DNA of 64,000 nt from Aquimarina spongiae (GTDB lineage: Bacteria; Bacteroidota; Bacteroidia; Flavobacteriales; Flavobacteriaceae): assembly GCF_900141785.1 (NCBI RefSeq), contig NZ_FQYP01000008.1, positions 186,001-250,000 of the forward strand. Direction: 5' to 3'. Of the stretch, positions 53,919 to 63,643 are shown one piece after another. Position numbers and translations under genes: made by a program. The notes beneath the pieces are model-generated. The model ran no database searches. It was not told where the DNA came from and saw nothing but the letters and a program-made list of their open reading frames with translations. Position 1 is the stretch's first letter. Each line of letters begins with the position of its first letter.

Positions 53919-54917
53919 ATGAAAAACTTAATGTTAACCGTTCTAGTGCTATTCGTTATAGTGGCTTGTAATCAACCTGTTAACAAAAGCAACGTCAACA
54001 AAGAAAACAAGACTGAAATAAGTACAGCACATTCAACTAATAGATATAACAAGAAAACAAATGCCACAATCGCCTATAAAAAAATCAATATTGATGGCGT
54101 AAACGTAGCCTATCGTGAAGCCGGTAATCCAAATAATCCAACCATTGTTTTACTACATGGGTTTCCTGCTTCTTCCCATCAATATCGTAAAGTATTAACA
54201 CAGCTATCAGACGAATTTCATCTGGTTGCACCAGACTATCCAGGATTTGGAAACAGCGATTTCCCATCTAAAAAAGAATACACCTATACTTTTGATAATC
54301 TAGCCAAAACGATCAATACTTTCCTAGAAAAAAAGGGACTAACATCCTATGCACTTATGATCCAGGATTATGGAGCTCCCATAGGATTTAGAATAGCTAC
54401 TGCTCATCCTGAAAGAGTTCTAGGAATAATTAATCAAAATGGTAATGCATACGAAGAAGGGTTAGGTGAAGCATGGGCAGGTATCAGAGCACTTTGGGCA
54501 AACAGAAATGCAGATACAGAAGCAGCTTGTTTACCAGCTTTTTCATTAGAAGGATTAGAATGGCAATATACGCATGGCACCCGTAATAAGGAAAATGTAA
54601 ATCCAGACAATTGGAATTTAGATTATCTTAGACTTTCCAGACCCGGTGCTCACGAAGTAAACATTGATTTGTTTTATGACTATCAAAACAATCTAACGCT
54701 CTATCCAAAATGGCAAAAATACCTACGGGACAATCAACCACCTTTATTGATTGTATGGGGAAAAAATGACCTGTTCTTCCCGGAGAGTGGTGCAGTTGCC
54801 TTTAAAAAAGATGTCAAAAACATTGATTATAACATTTATAACACCGGACACTTTGCTCTAGAGGAGGATGGAAATGAAATTATTCAAAAGATGAGAACAT
54901 TTGTAAGAAAATTATAA
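53919..54917 (+). CDS. Lipoprotein-type alpha/beta hydrolase, dehalogenase/epoxide hydrolase-like
   Basis: About 332 residues from the start at 53919 (MKNLMLTVLV), chosen because it gives a lipobox (IVAC) and does not overlap the previous gene. Asp nucleophile in MIQDYGAPIG; His near FALEEDG. Close in sequence to the cytoplasmic hydrolase at 26049-26900 (both contain YREAGNPNN and LLHGFP), but with an N-terminal envelope anchor. Substrate unknown. Confidence 0.85.
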   Translation: MKNLMLTVLVLFVIVACNQPVNKSNVNKENKTEISTAHSTNRYNKKTNATIAYKKINIDGVNVAYREAGNPNNPTIVLLHGFPASSHQYRKVLTQLSDEFHLVAPDYPGFGNSDFPSKKEYTYTFDNLAKTINTFLEKKGLTSYALMIQDYGAPIGFRIATAHPERVLGIINQNGNAYEEGLGEAWAGIRALWANRNADTEAACLPAFSLEGLEWQYTHGTRNKENVNPDNWNLDYLRLSRPGAHEVNIDLFYDYQNNLTLYPKWQKYLRDNQPPLLIVWGKNDLFFPESGAVAFKKDVKNIDYNIYNTGHFALEEDGNEIIQKMRTFVRKL

Positions 54918-54925
54918 GCAAAATC

Positions 54926-55345
54926 ATGAAAGAAGTCACAGCAAAAATAGGAAAAGATAAGTATCGAACTGTTTTTAACGATGGTACACATCAAATCATT
55001 GGAGACGAACCACTACCTTATGGTTCGGATCAAGGCCCAGACCCATATAGTTTTTTACTCATGGCATTGGGTGGTTGCGTAACGATGACCGTAAGGATGT
55101 ATGCAGACCGAAAACAATGGGATTTGGATAGTATAGAAGTGAGTTTATCCCAGGAACGTATTCATTCAAAAGATTGTGCTGATTGTTCTTCAGAAGATGG
55201 TTTTGTGCATATTATCAAAAAGAATGTAAAATTATCTGGTAACTTGTCAGAAGAACAACGTTCAAGATTAATGGAAATCGTAGATAAATGTCCTGTTCAT
55301 AAAACGCTTCAGAATGAAATAAAAATTGAAACTGTAGCGCTATAA
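54926..55345 (+). CDS. OsmC/Ohr-family peroxide-handling protein
   Basis: 139 residues with the two reactive cysteines of the family, in LGGCVTMTVRMYADRK and VDKCPVHKTL. OsmC-type proteins reduce organic hydroperoxides with thiols. Additional cysteines (DCADCSS) lie between them, an uncommon feature. It begins 8 bases after the hydrolase stop. Confidence 0.88.
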   Translation: MKEVTAKIGKDKYRTVFNDGTHQIIGDEPLPYGSDQGPDPYSFLLMALGGCVTMTVRMYADRKQWDLDSIEVSLSQERIHSKDCADCSSEDGFVHIIKKNVKLSGNLSEEQRSRLMEIVDKCPVHKTLQNEIKIETVAL

Positions 55346-55385
55346 TTAATCAAACGTAAGATTTTACCACTTAAAACTTAAGATT

Positions 55386-56666
55386 ATGAGAAATGAGACT
55401 AAAAAAGTAGCCATTATAGGAGGTAGTAGAATTCCTTTTGCCAAATCTTTTAGCACTTACAGTAGAGTAAGTAATAGTGAGTTGATGTCGGCTGCCCTAA
55501 ATGGTTTGGTAGACAAATATCAACTACAGGAAAAACAGTTGGGTGATGTTGCATTAGGTACATTAATCCATTATCCAGGAGAATGGAATTGGGCCAAGGA
55601 GAATGTACTAAATACTTCTTTAGACCCACATACACCTGCTCATTTCATTTCTCGGGCTTGTGGCACTAGTCTTGACGCTGCAAATACCATCGCTATGAAA
55701 ATTGCGCTTGGACAAATCGAGGCCGGTATCGCTGGAGGAAGTGATACCAACAGTGATACCCCTCTTACTTTGAGTCGTAATTTTGCTCATGACTTAATAG
55801 ACATTAACAATAGTCGTTCTTTTGGAAAAAGATTAGGAAAGGTGTTAAAAACAAATTGGGGAAAAATGTTTAAACCTATTTACCCTAACGTAAATGAACC
55901 CAGAACTAATCTAAGTATGGGAGATCACACAGAGGTAACGGTGAAAAATTGGAATATCTCTAGAAAAGAACAGGATGAATTGGCTTTAGTAAGTCATCAG
56001 CATGCAGAGGCAGCATACCATGCAGGTTTTTATGACGATCTTGTAATCAATTTTAAGGGTAATAATAAAGATACTATTATTCGTGGCAATACTTCTTTAG
56101 AAAAACTGTCTAAGTTATCTCCAGCATTTGACAAAACCTCTACTGGAACGCTTACTGCAGGGAATAGCTCGCCATTTACTGATGGGGCCTCTGCTATATT
56201 CTTAACTAGTGAAGCTTATGCAAAAGCTAATGGTTATGAAATACAAGCTTATCTCACGGATATTCAAAATGCTGCTTTTGATTATGTATACGGAGAAGAC
56301 TTACTAATGGCTCCTACCCTCGCCGTGGCTAAATTGTTAAAAAGAAACAACTTAACTCTACAAGATTTTGATTTTTATGAAATCCATGAAGCCTTTGCGG
56401 GACAGGTTCTAGCTACTCTTAAAGCTTGGGAAAGCGAAGAATTTTCTAAAAATCGATTAGGAGCTACAAAGGCACTAGGATCAATAGATAGAAATAAGTT
56501 AAATATCAAAGGCGGGAGCTTAGCTATTGGACACCCCTTTGCTGCCACGGGTGCAAGAGTATTGGCAGGTGCCGCAAAGATTTTACAAGAAAACGGAGGT
56601 GGTAGATGTTTGATATCTGTTTGTACTGCAGGAGGAATGGGAACTGCTGCCATAGTAGAAGCCTAA
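55386..56666 (+). CDS. Acetyl-CoA C-acyltransferase (thiolase, FadI-like)
   Basis: 426 residues. Catalytic Cys in SRACGTSLDAA, His in EIHEAFAG, and the second Cys in VCTAGGMGTA, all in usual places. It would cleave 3-ketoacyl-CoA or condense acetyl-CoA units. No FadJ partner is adjacent, so it may serve a special substrate of the TetR operon. Confidence 0.9.
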   Translation: MRNETKKVAIIGGSRIPFAKSFSTYSRVSNSELMSAALNGLVDKYQLQEKQLGDVALGTLIHYPGEWNWAKENVLNTSLDPHTPAHFISRACGTSLDAANTIAMKIALGQIEAGIAGGSDTNSDTPLTLSRNFAHDLIDINNSRSFGKRLGKVLKTNWGKMFKPIYPNVNEPRTNLSMGDHTEVTVKNWNISRKEQDELALVSHQHAEAAYHAGFYDDLVINFKGNNKDTIIRGNTSLEKLSKLSPAFDKTSTGTLTAGNSSPFTDGASAIFLTSEAYAKANGYEIQAYLTDIQNAAFDYVYGEDLLMAPTLAVAKLLKRNNLTLQDFDFYEIHEAFAGQVLATLKAWESEEFSKNRLGATKALGSIDRNKLNIKGGSLAIGHPFAATGARVLAGAAKILQENGGGRCLISVCTAGGMGTAAIVEA

Positions 56667-56722
56667 GATTAGAATAACAGTATTAAGAATTATATATCGA
56701 TTAAATCATAAAAGCATTAAAA

Positions 56723-57340
56723 ATGGCTAAAAAATTTATCAGTGATATCGCTTTTAGTGAATCCGTAAAAAAACAGCAAGAAAAAATGGGGTCTAGAGCG
56801 ATTTACCAAAAAATGGCTGAAAAACGCGATTGGCAACAAAAACTCACAATGATTATGCCTTTTATAAGAGATAGAGACTCTTTCTATATGGCTTCGGTTA
56901 ATGCAGATGGACAACCTTATATTCAACATCGCGGAGGGCCAAAAGGGTTTTTAAAAATAATTGATGATCATCATTTAGGATTTGCTGATTATTCGGGTAA
57001 TAGACAATACATTTCTGTGGGAAATTTTGACGATAATAATAAAGTACATCTGTTCTTAATGGATTATCCCAATCGAACTAGAATTAAAATATGGGGAGAA
57101 GCTATGGTAATTGACAAAAACGACCCAGAATTACAGTTTCTATATGACGAAAAATACGGTTCACAACTAGAACGGTTTATCAAAATTAAAGTAACCGCTT
57201 GGGATGCCAATTGCCCACAACATATTCAACAACGATATACTCTAGAAGAAATGAAACCTCATATTAATACTCTAAATCAAAAAATACAAGATTTAGAAAA
57301 AAAAGTAGAGGATTGTTGTCCTAAAGAAAACCAACTCTAA
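56723..57340 (+). CDS. Pyridoxamine 5'-phosphate oxidase-like flavin protein
   Basis: 205 residues with a split-barrel FMN-binding fold (FYMASVNADGQPYIQHRGGPKGFLKI, QYISVGNF). It lacks the C-terminal PNPOx signature, so it is probably a general flavin reductase-type member. Ends in CCPKENQL. Last gene of the TetR operon. Confidence 0.85.
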   Translation: MAKKFISDIAFSESVKKQQEKMGSRAIYQKMAEKRDWQQKLTMIMPFIRDRDSFYMASVNADGQPYIQHRGGPKGFLKIIDDHHLGFADYSGNRQYISVGNFDDNNKVHLFLMDYPNRTRIKIWGEAMVIDKNDPELQFLYDEKYGSQLERFIKIKVTAWDANCPQHIQQRYTLEEMKPHINTLNQKIQDLEKKVEDCCPKENQL

Positions 57341-58072
57341 TACAAATAGACACCCAAAAGACAGGAATATCTTTTTACATGTTATAAGATTAACCCCCTC
57401 TTTGCAAAAAAATGAATACAATGCAGGATAACTTTCAGGAAGAAAAACAGTTACTTCTATAACATTCTTATGATGCCGGGAGCGGAATCTCCTTAGACTT
57501 GTATTTTACATTACACCGAGCCAAGTTCAAATATATTGCAAACCTCTTGCTCTAATGAGATAAATCGAAATTTCCATAAAAAACCTCAGAACTCATTTGC
57601 AACTTTCCCTTCATAATTAGGGAATAACTTGAACCTACATTATTTAATTTATAAGGAATAAAAAATCATGAGTTTGGTTATTTGTTGTTAACGAAGCCAT
57701 ATTCTAACTACAAAAACCGTAATTCTCTTATGGTCAATCTTTTGTTTTAATTGGTTTTTCCTGTTGTCTACACATTGTCTATATCCTAAAGTTGGATTGT
57801 CTACGCATTGTTCTGCCAGAAAACCTATTGTTCACTTTATACACCAGTAATTGCGTTCATTCTTAAATTTAATTTATTTAAATTCGCCAAAATTGTGATA
57901 GGTATATTTGGTACCAAAACCTTAAGTTTCTTGGTCCAACAAATAAAAGAACACAATATATATCCCCCTTTTCATATTAGTTAACCTTATAACAACCAAA
58001 ATACTTAAAAGAGATTAGCGTTCTTTTTAAAAGTAAGCTACTATTTCTAAAGAATGTATTTATACCTAAGAG
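57341..58072. other. Intergenic region with a short direct repeat
   Basis: 732 bases with no gene I can support. It holds TTGTCTACACATTGT (57764-57778) repeated with one change at 57797-57811, 33 bases apart. Confidence 0.5.
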
Positions 58073-58624
58073 ATGAATAAACTACTATTTTTTTGTTATT
58101 TATTAATGGCATTGGTTAGTACTAGTGATGATACATCCAATAGATATATAACTCGACAGGGGCAGGTCACTTTTTTTTCATACACTAATGTAGAAAACAT
58201 TGAGGCCAAGAATAATCAGGTGTTAAGCGTCATCGATTTTGATAAAAATGAAATAGCTATAAGTATGCTGATGAATGCTTTTATTTTCAAAAAGGCATTA
58301 ATGCGCGAGCATTTTAACGAGAGTTATATTGAATCTGATTTATTTCCCAAGGCTACTTTTGAAGGAAGTATTGTGGATTTTGATCCTACCAACACTACTT
58401 TCCAAACCAAATTGATCAAAGGCAAACTCACCATCAGGGATATTACAAAAGATATAGAGATTAAAACTAATATTGAATATACCGATGGCAAGTATATCTT
58501 AGCCGGAGAATTCGATCTTACGGTAAAAGATTTCGATATTAAAATTCCTCCTTTATTAGCTCCAAATATTGCTAAAACAATCTCAGTAACATTTAGACTT
58601 GAATACCAGGCTTATGAAATCTAA
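58073..58624 (+). CDS. YceI-family periplasmic lipid-binding protein
   Basis: 183 residues; signal peptide ends near residue 18. The YceI barrel shows QGQVTFFSYTNVENIEAKNNQ, FNESYIESDLFPKATFEG and VTFRLEYQ. These proteins bind isoprenoid-type lipids. It overlaps the next gene by 11 bases. Confidence 0.88.
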   Translation: MNKLLFFCYLLMALVSTSDDTSNRYITRQGQVTFFSYTNVENIEAKNNQVLSVIDFDKNEIAISMLMNAFIFKKALMREHFNESYIESDLFPKATFEGSIVDFDPTNTTFQTKLIKGKLTIRDITKDIEIKTNIEYTDGKYILAGEFDLTVKDFDIKIPPLLAPNIAKTISVTFRLEYQAYEI

Positions 58625-59510
58625 TATATATATCTTCTTTATAGTCTTAGTATATTTTGGAAATGGTATGCAAGCCCAAAGTCTATTAGATGAGCTCAAT
58701 GAATCTTACACTGACCCTCCTCAGTTTGAATCTGCGGTATTTAAATCATCAAGAATTTCTATTGGTCATTCTACAAAAACGTTGCAAAAAGGAGTGCTGG
58801 AAATCGGAGCAAGGAATCGATTTTGGAATGTAGCAGACGCAGATATACAAAGCTTTGTAGCTGATAAGATGAGTACTCGTTTTTCTTTGGAATATGGGGT
58901 CAATGATCGATTTACTTTTGGTCTTGGAGGTACTACCCTGGATGGAATTTTTGACGGTTTTCTAAAATACAAACTGGTACGGCAACAAAAAAAGGGATTC
59001 CCTTTTACCATTACGTTATTACAAAATAGTGCTTACCAAAGTGAAAGACCTTCTATCGGGGATGTTCATAAGAGTAGTACCTTTGGCGATAAACTTTCTT
59101 TTACAAGCCAACTTTTGATGTCTAGAAAGATTACCTCACAATTCTCTTTACAACTTTCCCCTACTTTCTTGCATCGAGCTTCTTCCAACTTTGAAGAAGA
59201 TCCTAATAATCATTTTGCATTAGGTATAGGAGGCAGATATAAAGTTGGCGGCCACATATCTATTGTTTCGGAATATTACCATCTATTCAACCCCTTAGAA
59301 TCCAGAGATACTTACAATGCTTTTGCTCTTGGAGTGAATTGGGAGCTTAGTGATGTTATGCTGCAGTTCCAGATGACTAATGCCCAAGGTGTAGAAGAGC
59401 ATAACTTTATCACTCAAACTCCTAACAATTTTAACTTTAATGATGGAAATTTTGTGTTTGGATTTACAGCTATTTTTATTTTACATACTCGTAATGGATT
59501 AAAGAAATAA
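58614..59510 (+). CDS. DUF5777-family outer-membrane beta-barrel protein
   Basis: About 298 residues from the start at 58614 (MKSNIYIFF). The signal peptide ends near MQAQ. The rest is strands typical of DUF5777 (TLQKGVLEIGARNRFW, FTFGLGGTTLDGIFDGFLKYKL, FVFGFTAIF). YceI and DUF5777 genes are often paired in Bacteroidota. Function unknown. Confidence 0.82.
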   Translation: MKSNIYIFFIVLVYFGNGMQAQSLLDELNESYTDPPQFESAVFKSSRISIGHSTKTLQKGVLEIGARNRFWNVADADIQSFVADKMSTRFSLEYGVNDRFTFGLGGTTLDGIFDGFLKYKLVRQQKKGFPFTITLLQNSAYQSERPSIGDVHKSSTFGDKLSFTSQLLMSRKITSQFSLQLSPTFLHRASSNFEEDPNNHFALGIGGRYKVGGHISIVSEYYHLFNPLESRDTYNAFALGVNWELSDVMLQFQMTNAQGVEEHNFITQTPNNFNFNDGNFVFGFTAIFILHTRNGLKK

Positions 59511-59862
59511 TACATTGTAAAGTTTACGCCCAACTATTAACACATTTATCTAGCGTAAAGCACTTTTCTTTTGTTCCAAAATATTACTTCCAGAAATCGT
59601 CTTTATCAGTTTTTGCAGTATGCGTATTGAGTAGGAATCTTATTGTTGCCCATTTATTACCTCATTCGTACCATCTATTACTTTCTACGTTCATAATGAT
59701 GATTACCTATATACATTAGCAATATAAATAATGAATAAGGAGTCATATCTTATCATAATGCCTTTTGAGAGCAGATCTTGCAAAGCCGGCAAACCCAAAT
59801 AACTGCTCATACACTTTAAACGTGTAAATAAGGATACTCAAAAAAACTAAAACTTAAAAGAC
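59511..59862. other. Intergenic, nothing recognised
   Basis: 352 bases with no gene, hairpin or repeat that I can support. Confidence 0.45.
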
Positions 59863-60699
59863 ATGAAAAAACTTAAAGAAATATTTGACGCCATTTTTAG
59901 AAGAAGGCGAAACAGAAATAACAATGTCAACGTTCAAAACAACGATAACATGGATGTTTTAAATAACATTCCAGATCTAGATCAAGCATTTACAAATAGA
60001 CAAAATCCCAATCTTTATCTTTCTACACGAACAGATCTAACACGAAACAGCATGTTAATGCCCTCAGCTCCAGCTGCAGGTTCTGATAGAGAGGAAGCAT
60101 TAGACCAAACGAATATAGAGAATCGAGACAACATACACGCCGCTTTGCGGGAAGTTGAACAAGGAGGTGAAGACATGATGAAAGTAAAAAGAGAACTATT
60201 AAAAGAGGAAGGTAAAAGCTTCTTTTTCAGAAATGCTGCTAAAGTAAAAGACCTAAAAGCACAAAAGACCGAATTGGAACAAAAAAATAATGATGGAGAA
60301 ATAGCCGATTTTGTTGTAGTACGCAATGAAACCAATGAAAAAATTAAAGCACACAATCCAGAAATGCGAGATAACATTGATTTCTCTCAAATGAATAGAG
60401 ATATTCTAGAGGACAAAGTGAATGTACACAAAAAACCTAAGATAGAATCTGACGCCCATAGGTTAGAAAGATTACAAGGAGAAGGGCTCGCAAATCTAGA
60501 TACAAACCATAAAGACAATATACCTCTTAAACGACAATTAGGAAAAGGTAGATATGATGGACTGATGGAACCTACAGGAGGAACTTCTACTGGATTACTT
60601 TCTGTCCGCAGTGATTCAACCTTATCCAGAGCTTCTAAAACGAGTAAAAAATCGACGGAATCTAAGCCAAGCAAAAAAAATCAACAGCGACGTTTTTAG
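59863..60699 (+). CDS. Hypothetical charged protein at the edge of the conjugation module
   Basis: 278 residues, no recognised family. Begins MKKLKEIFDAIFRRRRNRNN; the body is mostly charged and helical (100-200), with a disordered basic end (SKKSTESKPSKKNQQRRF). No signal peptide, Cys or membrane helix. It precedes the coupling-protein gene by 375 bases and has its own terminator, so it may be a cargo or accessory gene of the element. Confidence 0.55.
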   Translation: MKKLKEIFDAIFRRRRNRNNNVNVQNNDNMDVLNNIPDLDQAFTNRQNPNLYLSTRTDLTRNSMLMPSAPAAGSDREEALDQTNIENRDNIHAALREVEQGGEDMMKVKRELLKEEGKSFFFRNAAKVKDLKAQKTELEQKNNDGEIADFVVVRNETNEKIKAHNPEMRDNIDFSQMNRDILEDKVNVHKKPKIESDAHRLERLQGEGLANLDTNHKDNIPLKRQLGKGRYDGLMEPTGGTSTGLLSVRSDSTLSRASKTSKKSTESKPSKKNQQRRF

Positions 60700-60749
60700 A
60701 TAAAACATCTCATGTTATACATTTCATTACCTTTTTTAAGGTCATAACG

Positions 60750-60781
60750 CACCACTATTATCCAGTGGTGTTTTTTTTTTG
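60750..60781 (+). terminator. Terminator after the charged-protein gene
   Basis: CACCACT (60751-60757) pairs with AGTGGTG (60765-60771), followed by ten T. Confidence 0.85.
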
Positions 60782-60921
60782 ATTAAAATCATATTCTACT
60801 CAGCCAAAATACTTCCTTTTTACACCTGTTTTTTTCCCTCTTACACAAGTTGTTTTGACCCTAAGCCCTTGTATAGCTTTACTTTGCGTCAGAAATAACA
60901 AACAACACAAATCCAATAGAC

Positions 60922-61020
60922 ATGAATCCGATCACAAAACTTTTTCCGATAAACTATAGGAAAATAAAACAACTTATAAAGCAATTAGCTATTGCTAGCA
61001 GCTATGCTATTCATAGATAA
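60922..61020 (+). CDS. Short reading frame (32 residues), doubtful
   Basis: MNPITKLFPINYRKIKQLIK and so on. A basic short peptide ahead of the coupling protein. Could be chance. Confidence 0.25.
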   Translation: MNPITKLFPINYRKIKQLIKQLAIASSYAIHR

Positions 61021-61074
61021 TTAAAGCTCAAAAACAACCATAAAAACAACACACAACTCATAATAATTTTAGCC

Positions 61075-63042
61075 ATGAAGGACAGTAAACTCTCTATAGA
61101 TATGATCATTTTGGTAACGATGTTACTGTGCATAGTACTATTGGGAATAGATATTTATGCACATCATATAGATCAGCTTTATGACTTAGGTATGACACAT
61201 ACTTATATCAATAAAATGATCATCAAATTATATAGTGTTGCTCCTTTTTTAGAAAGCTCTATGGTAATAAGAAGTTTGGTTTTAGGGATATTTTCTTTTG
61301 CTTCCTTCGGCTTTCATGTCAAAAAGAAACCCGAAGCAGATACCAAAAACAGCTTATATTACTTAGCCTTGGCTGTAGGGACTTTAGTCTTTGTTATCGC
61401 CGGTGAATTACCAGTTCCTATGTTTCCGAACTTAGGATTAACTACAGTAGCCCTGATAGCATTTATATGGGCCTTATTTAAGATCAGAAGGCACTTTAAT
61501 TACTTTGGGTCTAAAGATGAGTTTAACGATGAGAATCTCATTTTTAAACAGGAGCAAGGGGTAATGACCAACCCATATTCTGTAAACTTCAAAACGGATA
61601 AAGGGTTTATTAATGTAGTAAATCCATTCAGAGCCACAATGGTTTTAGGGACACCTGGATCTGGTAAATCATATTCTGTAATCGAAGAGTATATCCGCCA
61701 ACACATCCAGAAGCAGTTTACTATGTTGGTTTACGATTTTAAGTTTCCTTCACTGGCCAAAGAAACTTATGCATTCTATCAATTTTATAAAGAGGTATAT
61801 CAAATAGAACCTACTTTTAATGTGATTTCTTTGGATGATATTCAAAAATCAAACTTTGTAAATCCATTAAGTCCAGACCTAATTCGTAAAGCTGCAGATG
61901 CTATTGAAGCCTCGCAGACGGTATTGTACAATCTAAACAAAGAATGGATTACCAAAAAAGACTTTTTTGCACAATCCGCAATATCATACTTTGCATCGTG
62001 CATCTATTTTCTCAAGATTTATGAAGGTGGAAAGTATTGTACATTACCACACGCCATCACATTGGCTTCTTGCCCAGATGAAAAGGTATTCAAAATTTTA
62101 GGTTCTTATCCAGAACTAAAATTCTTTATGACACCGTTTGCTGATGCTTTAGAAAAAGAAGCTTACGAGCAATTATCGGGACAAACGGCTTCGGCAAGGA
62201 TTCCTTTATCGCAATTAGCTACCAAAGAGTTGTTTTGGGTGATGGGTAATAACATCTATCCAGAACTCAATGTATCGCTAAGCATTAATGATCCTGAAAA
62301 GCCTTCTTTACTGGTTTTGGCCAATTCGCCTGCCACACAAACGACTAACTCACCTGCATTAGGTTTGATTTCGACTCAAATACTGAAGGAGATTAATACA
62401 CAAGGACGCCAACCGTGTTCAGTAATTATTGACGAGTTACCTACCATGTATTTTATGGGATTAGATAACCTCATCGCAACTGCCAGATCCAATAAAATAT
62501 CAACCACTATCGGTATGCAAGATCTGGAGCAATTAAAACGAGATTACGGCAACGAAGTGGCCGCAACGATTTTTAATATCGTCGGTAACATTTTTAGCGG
62601 ATCGGTACGTAGTGAGACCGCAACCAAGCTTCAGGAAATATTTGGTAAAAAGAAACAGAAACTAAAAAATATCTCGGTAGATACCAGCAGTACTTCGTAT
62701 AGCATTAACGAAAACCTAGAATATGCCATCCCCGTCGCTACGATTTCACAGCTATCGCAAGGAGAATTTGTAGGGGTAGTCGCAGATAATTTTGGAGAAG
62801 AAATCAACAGAAAAATATTCAGGGGTAAAATAAAAGTAGATCAACGCAATGATCAAATAAAAGATCCTATTCCGCTTACTATCGGAGAAGATAACGATAT
62901 CGATAAACTATTGGATGGCAACTTCAACAGAATTGTAGCTGAAATTGATGTTCTGGTCGCCAACGAACTAGAGAAGCTAGAAGCAAATTACCACGAATAC
63001 GAACAGGAGGAACAAGATCAGCAAATGGATCCCCCAAACTGA
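61075..63042 (+). CDS. Type IV coupling protein (VirD4/TraG-like ATPase) for conjugation
   Basis: 655 residues. Three to four membrane helices lie within 1-140, then a RecA-like ATPase with Walker A GTPGSGKS at 192-199 and Walker B SVIIDE at 449-454, plus a late GNIFSGSVRSETATKLQEIFGKKK. This is the VirD4-type protein that brings the relaxosome DNA to the secretion channel, in the Bacteroidota (TraG/MobC-like) form. No relaxase is visible in the window. Confidence 0.87.
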   Translation: MKDSKLSIDMIILVTMLLCIVLLGIDIYAHHIDQLYDLGMTHTYINKMIIKLYSVAPFLESSMVIRSLVLGIFSFASFGFHVKKKPEADTKNSLYYLALAVGTLVFVIAGELPVPMFPNLGLTTVALIAFIWALFKIRRHFNYFGSKDEFNDENLIFKQEQGVMTNPYSVNFKTDKGFINVVNPFRATMVLGTPGSGKSYSVIEEYIRQHIQKQFTMLVYDFKFPSLAKETYAFYQFYKEVYQIEPTFNVISLDDIQKSNFVNPLSPDLIRKAADAIEASQTVLYNLNKEWITKKDFFAQSAISYFASCIYFLKIYEGGKYCTLPHAITLASCPDEKVFKILGSYPELKFFMTPFADALEKEAYEQLSGQTASARIPLSQLATKELFWVMGNNIYPELNVSLSINDPEKPSLLVLANSPATQTTNSPALGLISTQILKEINTQGRQPCSVIIDELPTMYFMGLDNLIATARSNKISTTIGMQDLEQLKRDYGNEVAATIFNIVGNIFSGSVRSETATKLQEIFGKKKQKLKNISVDTSSTSYSINENLEYAIPVATISQLSQGEFVGVVADNFGEEINRKIFRGKIKVDQRNDQIKDPIPLTIGEDNDIDKLLDGNFNRIVAEIDVLVANELEKLEANYHEYEQEEQDQQMDPPN

Positions 63043-63081
63043 TTCATAAAACAATTCAACTCTTAAAAACATCACACAATC

Positions 63082-63615
63082 ATGAAAACAACATACATAA
63101 ACATAAAAACGCTTATCTCTATCTTGTTGCTGGTTTGCTCTGCACTTACCTATGCACAAAAAGCTAAAAAAGAAAATGTACTTGATCCTCTCAAAAATTT
63201 TCCAATCCATTTTCCTTTAGCAAAAGAAGATTTCAAAAACATGTCCTCTACGTTTGGATTTAGAAGACACCCTATTCTACAAAAAAACAAATTACATGCA
63301 GGTATTGATCTTGTTGCTCCCAAAGGAGCCGCCGTACTTGCTTCTGCAAATGGAGTTGTACAAAAATCGATGTATCAAAAAGGATACGGCAATCACATCG
63401 TGATCACCCATTACCCTACTCTAGAAACACTGTATGCACATTTATGGTTAACCCTAGTCAAAGAAGGAGATCTGGTTACTCAAGGACAACTTATAGGTTT
63501 TGTTGGAGATACCGGACTAGCCACAGGACCACATTTACATTACGAAATACATATAAACAATAAAAAACTGGATCCAATACTGGTATGGAAAAGTTTTTTA
63601 AGAACCAAAGCATAA
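63082..63615 (+). CDS. M23 peptidase (LytM type) in the conjugation module
   Basis: 177 residues with signal peptide (ends near TYAQ). The zinc motif is HAGIDLVAPKG (H and D) with later THYPTLETLYAHL and HLHYEIH, complete for M23. It would open peptidoglycan for assembly of the transfer channel. Confidence 0.87.
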   Translation: MKTTYINIKTLISILLLVCSALTYAQKAKKENVLDPLKNFPIHFPLAKEDFKNMSSTFGFRRHPILQKNKLHAGIDLVAPKGAAVLASANGVVQKSMYQKGYGNHIVITHYPTLETLYAHLWLTLVKEGDLVTQGQLIGFVGDTGLATGPHLHYEIHINNKKLDPILVWKSFLRTKA

Positions 63616-63643
63616 AAACACATCACCTAATACATTAAAAGTT

